From Melastoma dodecandrum (lineage: Eukaryota > Streptophyta > Magnoliopsida > Myrtales > Melastomataceae): 64,000 nucleotides of DNA. Where the stretch lies: contig JARUPY010000605.1 of assembly GCA_029817715.1 (NCBI GenBank), positions 1,922,001 to 1,986,000 of the forward strand, in the 5' to 3' direction. The notes under the pieces are model-generated. The model did not search any database. It worked only from the letters and a program-made list of their open reading frames with translations, and had not been told where the DNA came from. The position numbers and the translations under genes are program-made. Shown here piece by piece: positions 22,301-32,525 of this stretch. Every line of letters starts with the position of its first letter. The first letter of the stretch is position 1.

Positions 22301-24743
22301 TCCAATTACATATGATCCTACCAATTCAATTTGAAAATCCGATTACAATCCTACCGATCTTGGCAACCTTGCCGGTTATACTGCTTTTTCCCTTTTTGGA
22401 AAGCTGTGGAAATTGATGGATATATATCTTCGTCCATGTGGTAGCGTTATTGTGATACTTTGTTTTGATTTCTCTGGCATCCTTACCACTATTAATCTTC
22501 TTCTAGTCCTGCAATAGCCAGCAAGAGCACCAACATACAAGAAATTTTCTTTTCTTTAGTTCGTGTAATGCAGGATTAGGTGGTTGATGTCAATATCAGA
22601 TTCCTGCCTGACCGGATGGTTTTTGCATAATTGACACCTAGCAGTTTTGCAAAATGGTTGAAAAGTTTGATATGAAAATGTATTTTCCTATATCGGCGTG
22701 GCAAACTGCAGTAATGTTGTTTTACTGTTGAAATATGATGCTAATATTCCCCTTTGATAATCCTGTAGTTAGTGAAGCAGGCAATCTTGCCTCGCATCCA
22801 TGGCTTGGCTCTAAAAACCACTGTTGCTGCGGTATGTAACAAGTATCCATCAATGTTTTATTCCTGGACTTTACATGTTACTGAAGTACTTGAGTGATTT
22901 TAGGTTTGAAACTTTGGAAAACTTGTATCTGTGCACATATGGCACTGGGATGTAAGAATGACTAATGTTATTAGCTGAGTTTACCATCATTATTTGTCGG
23001 AGTTGGCCTGCCTTGACCATTACATTTAACTCTGTTGCTCTCAGAATGCTTTTTTGTGACCTTTTATTTATTTCTCTTTGCCCGTGAGAACAATAAATCT
23101 TTTTCTTCTGTCCATAAATTTTCATTTGCTTTCCCCCCTAACAAATGGCTGTAAATGAAAATCGCAGACGTCTTTTAAGGGTGAAAGACATTTTCATATT
23201 CTTGATTTTTTTTGCTTCAGTTTTATGCGTGTTTCTTTTTTTTGCAACGTATTTTCTTGTTCAGTCTCAGATTGCACAACTATTCTCATGGTCTTTCCGT
23301 TAATCTGTCTGATCTCCTTGACTGTCTTCAAAGGCTGGCATTAACTCTGTTTCATTTTTACAGGTGAGAGTTAATGCGCTGCTATGCTTAGCAGAATTAA
23401 TCCCTTCTCTTGACAAGCATGGTGCTCTAGACATTCTGCAAACAATCCAACGATGCACTGCTGTGGATCGTTCTGCTCCCACACTTATGTGCACCCTTGG
23501 GGTGGCCAATTCAATTCTCAAGCAAGTAAGTTGACTCAACAGTGTCTGTTTTGTACCCTGACTATGTAACCATAAATTCACCAGTTAATGTTACACTTGC
23601 ATCTGAGTTTGTTTATGCAGTATGGAATAGAATTTGCAGCTGAGCATGTTCTTCCTCTTCTCACCCCCCTGCTGACAGCCCAGCAGTTGAATGTCCAACA
23701 ATTTGCAAAGTATATGCTTTTTGTAAAGGATATATTACGGTATGAATGAAATTCCCTTATTTTCTTGAATCCTCTTTCATTTCATAAAACTGTCGTCATT
23801 TTTAGCTTTGTTTCTATGCTGCATGTCATGTTGCAGAAAGATAGAAGAAAAAAGAGGAGTTTCTGTGACTGAGTCTAGTGCTGAGATACGGACATCTTCC
23901 CTTACTAATGGGGTTCATTCTCAGTCAATCAGATCTGCAAGTGGACCTGTTGCTCCGGCTCAAAAAAGTACTCCATCATGGGATGAAGATTGGGGTTCAA
24001 CAAACAAAGCACCTGTCCCTGTAAATTCTTCCAATGTAGCTGTGCCTGGGAATTCTACCACTCAACCCATCCAGTTGCTTCCTCTACAAATGCAGACATC
24101 AGAACTGGCTATGGTATCTGCTAAACAGATGGTTTCGGAAGTTTCCTCTGCTGCTGATATAGAATGGCCTCCAAAGGCATCATCAGGAGGGAAATCCAGC
24201 GAGAACACTGATGCAAAGCCATGGAATATGGGTGTTGATGATAGTGATCCCTTTGCTAATTGGCCTCCACGGCCTGGCGGATCTGGTGGAGCTTCAGGGT
24301 CTTCCAGAAGCGGGTCTATTTCTGTACCCATGAATGGGTATGTCATCACGAGTTCGTCAAATTCTCAAAATTTCTCTTCAAGCAGTAATGGCAGTTGGAT
24401 AATCAGCAGTAGTTCGTTGGCATCCTCAAGAAATAATCAAGAAAATCTGGCCCTGAATAGTAGCAGTTTGCCTTGCGGTAGTGTCAGTTCTACCAGTTAT
24501 AGTGGCTATCCGAAACAGAATCAGGGAAATGTGACTGCGAGCACTTTTGTTGACAATAAGTCAGATGATTTGGGATCTATTTTCGGCTCCAGTAAGAGAG
24601 AACAGAGCGCGCCGAGGCTTGCACCTCCCCCTTCAACTGCTGTTGGCCGAGGAAGAGGGAGAGGGGGGAACCTGTTGTCAGCCGCTCGATCCAAAGCTGG
24701 AACAAAACAATCTGAGCAACCACCACTTCTAGATTTGCTGTAG
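16361..24743 (+). CDS. SCYL2: SCY1-like protein 2 (SCYL2) pseudokinase, clathrin-associated
   Basis: 914 aa from 14 exons: 16361-16849, 16967-17071, 17251-17361, 17658-17840, 18525-18651, 19453-19514, 19634-19720, 20214-20300, 21224-21337, 21715-21843, 22769-22831, 23364-23525, 23621-23739, 23837-24743. Residues ~30-350 form a kinase-like domain with HRS in place of HRD (192-194) and GFG in place of DFG (212-214), so catalysis is unlikely. Residues ~360-600 are HEAT-like helices. The tail is disordered, with DEDWGS and DPFANWPP (DPF at ~750, an adaptor-binding type motif), SIFGSS, an RG-rich stretch, and a terminal LLDLL clathrin box. The family acts in trans-Golgi/clathrin-coated vesicle traffic. 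Start at 16361 ([10 protein letters not shown]) matches the family start better than the ATG at 16349. Confidence 0.95.
16861..16897 (+). repeat. Poly-C/poly-A tract 12 bp inside SCYL2 intron 1
   Basis: Immediately after the first splice donor (gt at 16850) the intron holds about 17 C followed by about 20 A. It is a likely site of length polymorphism or sequencing error, but it lies outside coding sequence. Confidence 0.8.
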
Positions 24744-26223
24744 GGGCATTTCACTGCCGGCGACTGAGATAAATTATACTGAAGTGTGCAAGGAAACAAA
24801 TAATGGTAAGAGCTCGGGTGCCTCACCTTTGGGAGATTCTGTGTGCTGGACGACGGAACTAGTTGTGCCTTTTTAGCATGTGTACAAAGAATAAGACTCC
24901 CCCCCCCCCCCCCCCCCAACCTTACCCACCAAACAGCAAGGCTTCTGCCTGTTTGGTTATATTGTCGGAAACGTGTGTTGCTTCCTTAATATGTGTTTAT
25001 AAGCCAGCTTTGAGGGACCTTCAATTCTTTTGATACAGATCTGACAAGAATATGTATATCAGTGTCTAAAGGTACTACTGGTGACGGATGTCATTCATTG
25101 ATGGAATATAGTAATTCATTTTTGGGACCATTTGTCCGGAGAATAGACTACGTGGTAACACTAGGAGTTTTGTTACTGCTTAGTCGGGAAAATAATTATA
25201 CAGCAACTTTCTTAGCGAAATAATGTCTCGGGGATCTGAAATTCCGAGTTCGAATTTCAAATAATTTTTAACACCGAGTTTATGGAGCATCGTCCTTCGG
25301 GATAAAACTCCGATTTTTATCGAGGGAACTCAGGCTTGAAAATACTTAATTCATATGGAATATTTTATTTTCATAAATTCGGTATTTGAAATATCGAGTA
25401 TCAAAAAATTTAATATAACTTGGGTATACAAAACACGACTTCCTTTTGTAACTAAATTCGAAATTTAAAACTCGGAGCATGAGACATTATTCGCAAAATA
25501 AAAAACTTACCGCCTTATTTTGATAATTATTTTTTTTTTTACCATCATCACTTAGGAACAAACCTCGTAGAACAACCGGGCAAGGGATCTACTCCGTTAT
25601 GTTTGCGGAAACATAAAGTAAAACTAATCAGTACTAGTACTGTTGTTGTTGTTATTGTCGTTACTGTTAGTATGGTTTTAAGAGTTGTGCTTTGGTTATT
25701 CTAGTTTTGTTCAAATTATCGTTTGCCAAAAAATATATTTTAATTTACTATTAAAATTTTGAAATTTTTTAATTTACGATCTCGAAATGAAACTCTTAAA
25801 ATTTGATTTTAATTCGGAAAAAAAAATAAATTCTAAGAATTCGAATTTATGTAAGTCGAATTCGAACTGGAAAAAAAAAAACTCTCGGTTGGTTTTTCAC
25901 AAGAAGGCTGTGACGGAGCTTTTGGGGATAAGGCTTGCTGCTAGCTTTGCAAAGCAATTTTTCCATGGTTTGGTTTGGGCCTTGTTATGGTAGAAATGAC
26001 GGGCTTTCCTCTTCTGCGTTCCCATAAGTTGGACACTTGGGGGGCGGGAGGATGGTTACATTTTTCATAGGTTTTTCTTGCATTGGGAATGGTGTTGAGG
26101 AGATTGATGTGAACTTGGCCCCGTCTTTCCTTCCATCGGCCTGCACCGCCAAGAGAGAGAGAGAGAGAGGAGAGAGAGAGAAAGAGAAGAGAGGATAGAA
26201 TACAAGGGAAGGTTGAAGAGAGG
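24744..26223. other. Intergenic region between SCYL2 and eIF2D
   Basis: Contains the SCYL2 3' untranslated region to about 25000, including a C homopolymer at about 24900-24918. Then an AT-rich stretch without recognisable coding, and the eIF2D promoter and leader from about 25950. No gene is supported. Confidence 0.45.
26150..26200 (+). promoter_or_regulatory. GA-dinucleotide tract in the eIF2D 5' leader
   Basis: A nearly pure GAGAGA stretch lies about 25-75 bp upstream of the eIF2D start codon. GA repeats in plant leaders are known binding sites for BPC/GAGA-binding proteins. Function here is inference. Confidence 0.4.
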
Positions 26224-26425
26224 ATGTTCAAGAAGGCGGTGGAGGCTAAGACGCAGCAGAGGCTGTCGGGGGCTGACAAGAAGAAGCTCCGCCGTACCCT
26301 CCGCGACAGATTCCCTGTCTGCTCCGACGCCCACCTCGACTCCCTCCTCCCCCCCAAGGTAGGGATAACAGAGACTTCCTCTCTTGCTTGGTCTTTACGT
26401 CGGAAATCGGTCGAGTTAATTCCTT

Positions 26426-26456
<31 letters not shown>

Positions 26457-29400
26457 GACGCTGCGGGCATCTTCTGTAGGCGGAGATAACTGTTACAAAG
26501 CTCCAGAACAGGGTTCATGTCTTTGGAGTGGAAGGTGAATTCCCGATGTTTTTCGATATTGATGGAAGGGGCTCCGATCTATTTCCCTCTGGTACTCGTG
26601 CTCTTTATCTCCTGAAGAGACTCTAGTCTAAAACTTAAATTCTTATGCCTTTCTGATGCTTCCGTGTCTTGGCAGTTTACGCCATGTGGAGAGTCCCGGA
26701 AATTCTACCTGCCTTTACCCTGAAGGGTGGTGAAGTTTCTCGCTTTGTGATTGGCGGAGCTGACCTAATGTTTCCTGGAATCAGTATACCACCTGAAGGG
26801 CTCCCTTCATTTACAGCCGGGGAGCCATGGGCCATAAAAGTTCCCGGTAACCCTGCCCCTATAGCTGTGAGTGCAACGGTCCTTCATTCCTTCTATAATC
26901 ATTGATGACAATGTCTATTGCTGCATCATCTCTTAGGCATATTTTCTCGATTTTGGTGAAGGTTGGAAGTACGACTATGAGTAGCTCCGAAGCCATGAAA
27001 GCCGGTTTACGTGGAAAAGCATTGAAAGTGATGCACTCTTATCGAGACTTCCTGTGGTGAGTGCTTTAGTGGGTGGGATACAATAGTCGCGGCACTTCAT
27101 GCTCACATTGTCCTTCTTTTTTTTTTGTGTTGAATGGTCCAGGGAATCTGCAGAGGCCCCTTGCACCCCTAATGCGGGTTTCTTGGAGGATGTTGTTTTT
27201 GAGGATCCTACTTTTGTTTCGACTTCCTTTCAGTCTGAAGTTGTCAATGATGCCTCCGATTGTGTGCAGTATGTTGCTTGTGATAAAGAGGCAGACAATG
27301 TAGTGTGTCCGCCGGATGATGAACCTACTGGAACAGCAATAGCAGTTGGTGAGGTGGATAGTTCAATGCACTTGAATGTGAGTCTTGAGGATTTAAAGGT
27401 TACAGAAGGCAGTATAGCAGATTTATCAACCAGTGAAGACCAGCTTAATCTCAGCGCAAAAGATGTTGATGCTCTTTTGGACAACTGCCTGCTTCAAGCC
27501 TTGTACACGTCTGTCAAGGATAAAGACCTCCCAATTCCTGGAAGCACCTTATGGTTAGCTATAGCCATCAGAAGACCTTCAATGATGATACTTAACCAAA
27601 AATAAAACTAGCTGTTGTTTTAGTGGTGTTTGCATCTATTTGATTCTGTACTAGTTGCTCATTTTATATGCCTGGCTAATTTCTATTAGCTCGCTGGTTT
27701 CTGGTTGTTCTGAAGTTATATTGGTGATGGAAACTTCCTGCAGTATTGTTATCAATAGATTATATTCTGAAGATTAATATAGGTTTCTTACATCAAATGT
27801 AGAATTCTGACATCAACTCAAATTATGTTATTGGTCCACTTCTTCAATCTCGACTTTTTATGCTTCTCCCCTAATCATATAATATTCTACTGCAGGTCCA
27901 ACCATGTCTTACCTTGTCGACCCACTGGGATCACCCTAGATATTAAAAAGTCTTCATACAAGAAATTATCCAAATGGTTGCAAGCCAAATCTTCTGCCGG
28001 ACTGGTATGATTTGGGGAAAAAAGTTAGCCAATGGCCCTAATCAGTAAGATTGCATAATGTAATTTGTGCATGTGTTCTGCATTTAATTGTGGGGGCCTG
28101 TGTGTGGCTTTGTCAACTGGTATGTGTAAACTTTTTCCATCATCATGGTGTCTTTTCTGTCATATTATTCTGTATCTTAGAATATGAATATGTTTGAAGG
28201 ATGAAATTCTCTTATTCTGGCAATGGAACTGAATAACTTCATCGAACTAATGTTTGGATACATTGACAATTTTGAAGGTAAATGGTATGGCGAGAACTGA
28301 GATTCTGTTTAATATTAAATAGATGTAGGCTGGATGACTAAGATGCTTATTTTCAAGTGTGATCTACCATAAGCATTGATTCTCTTTTTATGAGTGTTTT
28401 GTAGCGGGGAAATAAGTGAGCCGTCTAATCCGAAGGAGAATGATTCTTGTAATGTGTTTGATGATTTGCTACTTTTAGCTAAAAATGCAGATTTTTTACT
28501 GCTACTGCATCATGCCATGCGATAATCTACAGTATCTATCTTAATTTTTTTTTTTAATTTTTTTGAAAATGGATAGGTTTCTGTAAAAGAAGATAAGTAT
28601 AAGAAGGAAGTTGTGTTGCTTGGCATCAACCGGAATCATCCTGACTATGTGTCTTTCAAGCCTGAAAAACAAACTTTGGAGAAAACTGGGCAACTTGTCG
28701 AACATGGAACTGAGGAAAATGGAACACGGAAGACCCTTGAAGTGCTGGAGGTCTACAAAGCTAGTGCGCATGTCGGTGCCGTTTTTGCTGCTGTCGGTGT
28801 TGATATGGGAAAACTCTTTAGTGCGTCAGAGATCTCTGATATTGTCCACAGGTATGTCGAACAAGAAAATCTGGTTAAGCCAGCAGACAAGTCCTATGTT
28901 GTTTTGGATGCTGTGCTATGTGACGCATTGTATAAAGGAGCAGTAAAGAAAGGATCCGCATACCCAACTGAAATTCATAAAAAGGATCTAGGGATAACAT
29001 TCATTGGTCGAATGCAGCCACACCATATAGTAGCTCGAGGGAATGATTCTGTTGTTCGGAAAGGTGCTCTAAAACCAATTCAAATCATGACCGAGCGGAG
29101 GCAAGGAAACAAGAAAGTGACTAGACTTTCAGGGTTGGAAGTTTTCCTTGTGGATCCTGAATCATTGGCTTCAGAGTTGCAAAAGAAATTCGCTTGCAGC
29201 ACTACGGTGGCAGAATTACCAGGTACGTCGGCTCTCTTAGTAGTTGTTGGTAGAAAAGGGAGTTCATAGATTAGTCAAAATAGCATCTAGATTACACCAA
29301 GATAGCCTTTGGGTACACCGTTGGTATCGGAAGACGGTACGTCCCTATGTAGTAAATCTATCACAAAATCCTAAGGATAACAAAAGGTGATAGAACTCTC

Positions 29401-29874
29401 TTCTTGGTGTCTCACCCTTTTAGCTAACTTATCCGCCAGTAAGTTCCTTTCCCTGGGGATGTGACTGATGGAAATGGCTTCGAAGTCATTTAATTACGAC
29501 CTGCAATGATCCACGATAGGTGAGATTAGTGGGGGCAGTGTTTTTCACCCGTCATGTAGTGGAGTAGTGCCTCTGCGTCTATTTGGATAGCCAATGATTG
29601 CAACCCTAGTTGTTTTGGTGACGATTTCATGTTTTGAATTTCAACTCTTTGAGTTGTTCGCAAGATATTTTCCATCAATATGGGACGTTTTCTTTGTAAG
29701 TTGTTGATTAATAGAGTTGCTAATTTGTGAAAATCATATTTGTCATTCTCAGGTAAGAAGGGATTTGAGGTTTTGGTCCAAGGGGGCGTGATCGAAGATT
29801 TGTCAAGACATCTTATCGAACAGTATGGAATCCCAAAGAAGTACATGGAAGTTCTTGATAAGACCAAGAAGTAA
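26224..29874 (+). CDS. EIF2D: Eukaryotic translation initiation factor 2D (ligatin-like)
   Basis: 606 aa in 8 exons: 26224-26358, 26480-26591, 26676-26866, 26962-27056, 27143-27553, 27896-28004, 28577-29222, 29753-29874. N-terminal MCT1-like/PUA region (~1-180; MFKKAVEAKTQQRLSGADKK, then MFFDIDGRGSDLFPSVYAMW across exons 2-3, and GEPWAIKVPGNPAPIAVG). A winged-helix/SWIB-MDM2-like segment follows at ~415-475, and a SUI1 fold at ~520-595 (IQIMTERRQGNKKVTRLSGL, then KKGFEVLVQGGVIEDLSRHL). The family delivers Met-tRNA to the 40S P site and recycles post-termination 40S subunits in the cytosol. The phase-1 last junction restores PGKKGFEV. The last intron (530 bp) contains a transposon fragment. 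Confidence 0.94.
29375..29690 (-). pseudogene. RNase H-like (RVT_3) remnant inside the last eIF2D intron
   Basis: Read antisense to eIF2D, one frame gives LGLQSLAIQIDAEALLHYMT, which is the central strand-helix of plant RNase H-like domains (the D and E positions are visible). After a frameshift it continues as PLISPIVDHCRS, a stop, then LNDFEAISISHIPRERNLLADKLAKR, the normal C-terminal half with the ADKLAK helix. One frameshift and one stop are enough to disable it. It probably derives from a non-LTR retrotransposon or a gene of the same family. Confidence 0.75.
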
Positions 29875-30603
29875 TTCAAGCAAAAGGAAGAGGAACCCAT
29901 CTTGGTGCCCAAGGGTTGGCGTGGATACATGATTCCAGGAGCAAACCATTGTATGGAAATGGGTTTTGTTTAAACTTGTGAGAGGAATTTTGGCATTAGA
30001 AGTTATACATAGGGTCGGTAACTTGCATTTAAGTTTCTATCATGGCAACATTAATGGATGTATATGCCTCAGTTCCTGCATCCATTTTTTCCCATTTTGT
30101 TTTACTAACTGCAAGACGTGGCCCGGATCCTGAAACTTTTCCATGGAGTAGAATCAGTACGACTCAGGCGAATGCCTATTGGTTTACCTCTTGGCCATCG
30201 GACAAATGAAAGGGAGTTTTCATTCACCGCGTGCCATTTCAAGTGACTGAGCAAGAGAGTTCTTATCGATGCTTGCATAGGGTCTATGTATATCTCCTTC
30301 TTCCATATGGGAATAATGTGTGGAGTTAAGAAGAGTAGCAATTATTGTAATAGACCTCCCAGCCAGAAGTTAATAAAGACATCAAGAAACCGGGATGGCA
30401 TTCTAACAAAAATACCGGTCAGTCTTTTGTTGGTTCCATCTGCTGACCTATTCCTTTTCAAATGAACCTACTGCCGTTTCTGTGTATATATGCTTGAGTG
30501 CAACCATGTATTTTTCACCACAGGTGCAGTTTATCACCTGTGATATTCCCTGCTTCAGACAAGTTAGAGAAGAGATGAGCATGGTCGCATTGATTTGGCA
30601 TGA
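29875..30603. other. eIF2D 3' region and intergenic DNA
   Basis: Holds the eIF2D 3' untranslated region. A minus-strand 78-codon open frame at 30105-30341 has no recognisable domain. Nothing further is identified. Confidence 0.4.
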
Positions 30604-32302
30604 TTAGCAGGAAACACGGCAGTTCAGTTTGAAATTAACCTCCAGTTTCTCTTTTTGATTCTCCAATGGCTGCAGAAAATCGGCTTCCGCAGATATGTCA
30701 TCTAGGAGCGATTCATGTTCCTTTTCCAGGGATCCAACATCCATTGCTTTCAGTTGCTGCTGCAAGGTAGCTTCACTCAGAATTTTGGCAGAACATTCTT
30801 ATTTACCGAGGACAAAACAGTGGGCTTGAGAGATAGTGAGATACAACACTGTTTGCTCTCCTTTTCACTTCCAGATCATTAGAGAAGGCTGTTCCGATAA
30901 CTGGTTTTGGCATTTATCGGTTTTCTCAATCAAAGCGCAACTCACAGGCAAATCATCTGCACGGCCTTTCATTTGCTTGAGATGCTGACTTATCTGGCAA
31001 CAAGGTAGCCAACTAAGGAGAGCATCAATTAGGATAACAATCAATTACACTTACGCTTAGCATTCCAAAATTTGTTAGGATAACTATTGACTTTGAGCAC
31101 CTATGGGAGTATCGCAAGCATATAAAAATAGGATGATGAGCAACTGGAGTTTTGCGGTTATTGGAACCAGAAGGTGTATGTATACCTCAGTGTATGTATA
31201 CCTCGTCGAGCTTCTCCTTTGCACCGGGCAGTTCGGATGCCAGAATTTTTATCCCTTTGTCCACCATTTGGCAAGAGGTGCATGAAATGGAAAACCCTCA
31301 ACCTCATTTGGAAAGCACTATGTCAAAAGTCTACTCAATCCAAACAGTATGCCAGAAGTTTGAAGAAACGGACCTCTCGAGTGCTGTAAGCAATGATGGG
31401 AGAAAAGGAGCTTCGGAATCCTGAAAACTACTTCTTCTTAAAATTAAAAGTGAAGGTGCAGGTTTAGGTAGCTAACCTTCCCCATGATTGAAAAATCCTA
31501 GAACAATAATTCCTATTTTTAAGACGATAAACAGATTGGACGCAGGGACCCCCTAGAGGAAGAGTAGGAAGACAAACCTGAGTAAAGCAACACAACCTAA
31601 ACTGCAGTATCCCGAATTTAAAATAGGAAGTGGCACCACGTTATTTAATCTCCTCAAATGAACATGCCATGAAACTTTTGTCCTACCTAAAAAAAGAAAC
31701 GGTCATTTTGGAACCATCTTGCAATGAATAATGAGGGCTTGTTAGAATCATTTCCGGCAGATAACTAACCTCATTCGGCTCTTTACTTTCAGAGGGGACT
31801 TAAGGGGTTTTACCAGAGATTGTTCTTCCTGTAGCTTCTGGAATTCTAAGCAGACATCCTCTGCAACCTTGGTATAATAATCTCTGAAAATTCAAGCATT
31901 GTGGCAGTAGGTTTATTGGGAAGTGTCGACATAACTTGAAAGAAATCACCAATTTAAGTGACCTCTTTTTAGTTAGTTTGGCAGATGAGCTCGTTTTCTC
32001 TTGTTGGATGAGCTCCAACCCCTGGTAGAGGGATGTTTAACTGGTCACGAAAAAAACTAAATTCTAGAATGTTCTGGGTTTGCCAACCAAACTTTCAGAT
32101 TATCATTTTTTTTTTTGCTCCATCTTGACTTATGTTTTATTGATGATATGAATGCAGAAACAGAAAGGGCACCTTACCTGTCCGACCATACAAGAATCGA
32201 AGTCCATGAAAGCAATCCTCGTCTGTTGTCCAGTAACCGTGCGCAAATGTCATGTTTCTCCATTGAAATCTGCTCTGTCTCTCCCCTAACTTTCAGCAAC
32301 TC
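30604..32302 (-). pseudogene. Decayed plant coiled-coil protein gene (kinetochore-like family)
   Basis: Exons on the minus strand, in transcript order: 32302-32178, 32021-31963, 31883-31770, about 31268-31202, and 30759-30604. They encode a coiled coil: VRGETEQISMEKHDICARLL, then after a frameshift TRIAFMDFDSCMVGQ, GLELIQQEKTSSSAKLTKKR, DYYTKVAEDVCLEFQKLQEE, VDKGIKILASELPGAKEKLD and LKAMDVGSLEKEHESLLDDI ... LQPLENQKEKLE. I recall plant proteins with this order annotated as spindle/kinetochore-associated, but that name is uncertain. The frameshift in the first exon, lack of a consistent phase before 31268 and no upstream exon mark it as broken. A Copia element starts 38 bp upstream of the first exon. 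Confidence 0.6.
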
Positions 32303-32339
32303 CTGATTCCGAACACATGAAAGAAAAAGTTAGATCTGA

Positions 32340-32525
32340 TGCTACGAGTTCTGCAGATCCAGAAGTAGAACAGAGGGAAAGAAGAGAGGAGAAGAAGACG
32401 GAGAAAAACAGAATTGGAGAAAATGAGTTTGTTATTAAGCAAAACTGTTTACATAACTGTTTATATATAACAGAACAACAGTATAAGCTTAATAGCCACC
32501 CGAGCTACTATTTACCATCTTTACA
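32340..32525 (-). repeat. 3' LTR of the Copia element
   Basis: Pairs with 36824-37012. Both contain the block around AACTGTTTATATATAAC and end in an inverted TG...CA pair. Confidence 0.88.

Noticed and set aside
29526..29930. 134-codon minus frame overlapping the last eIF2D exon
   Set aside because: Only the intronic half shows RNase H features; the part over the exon is a shadow.
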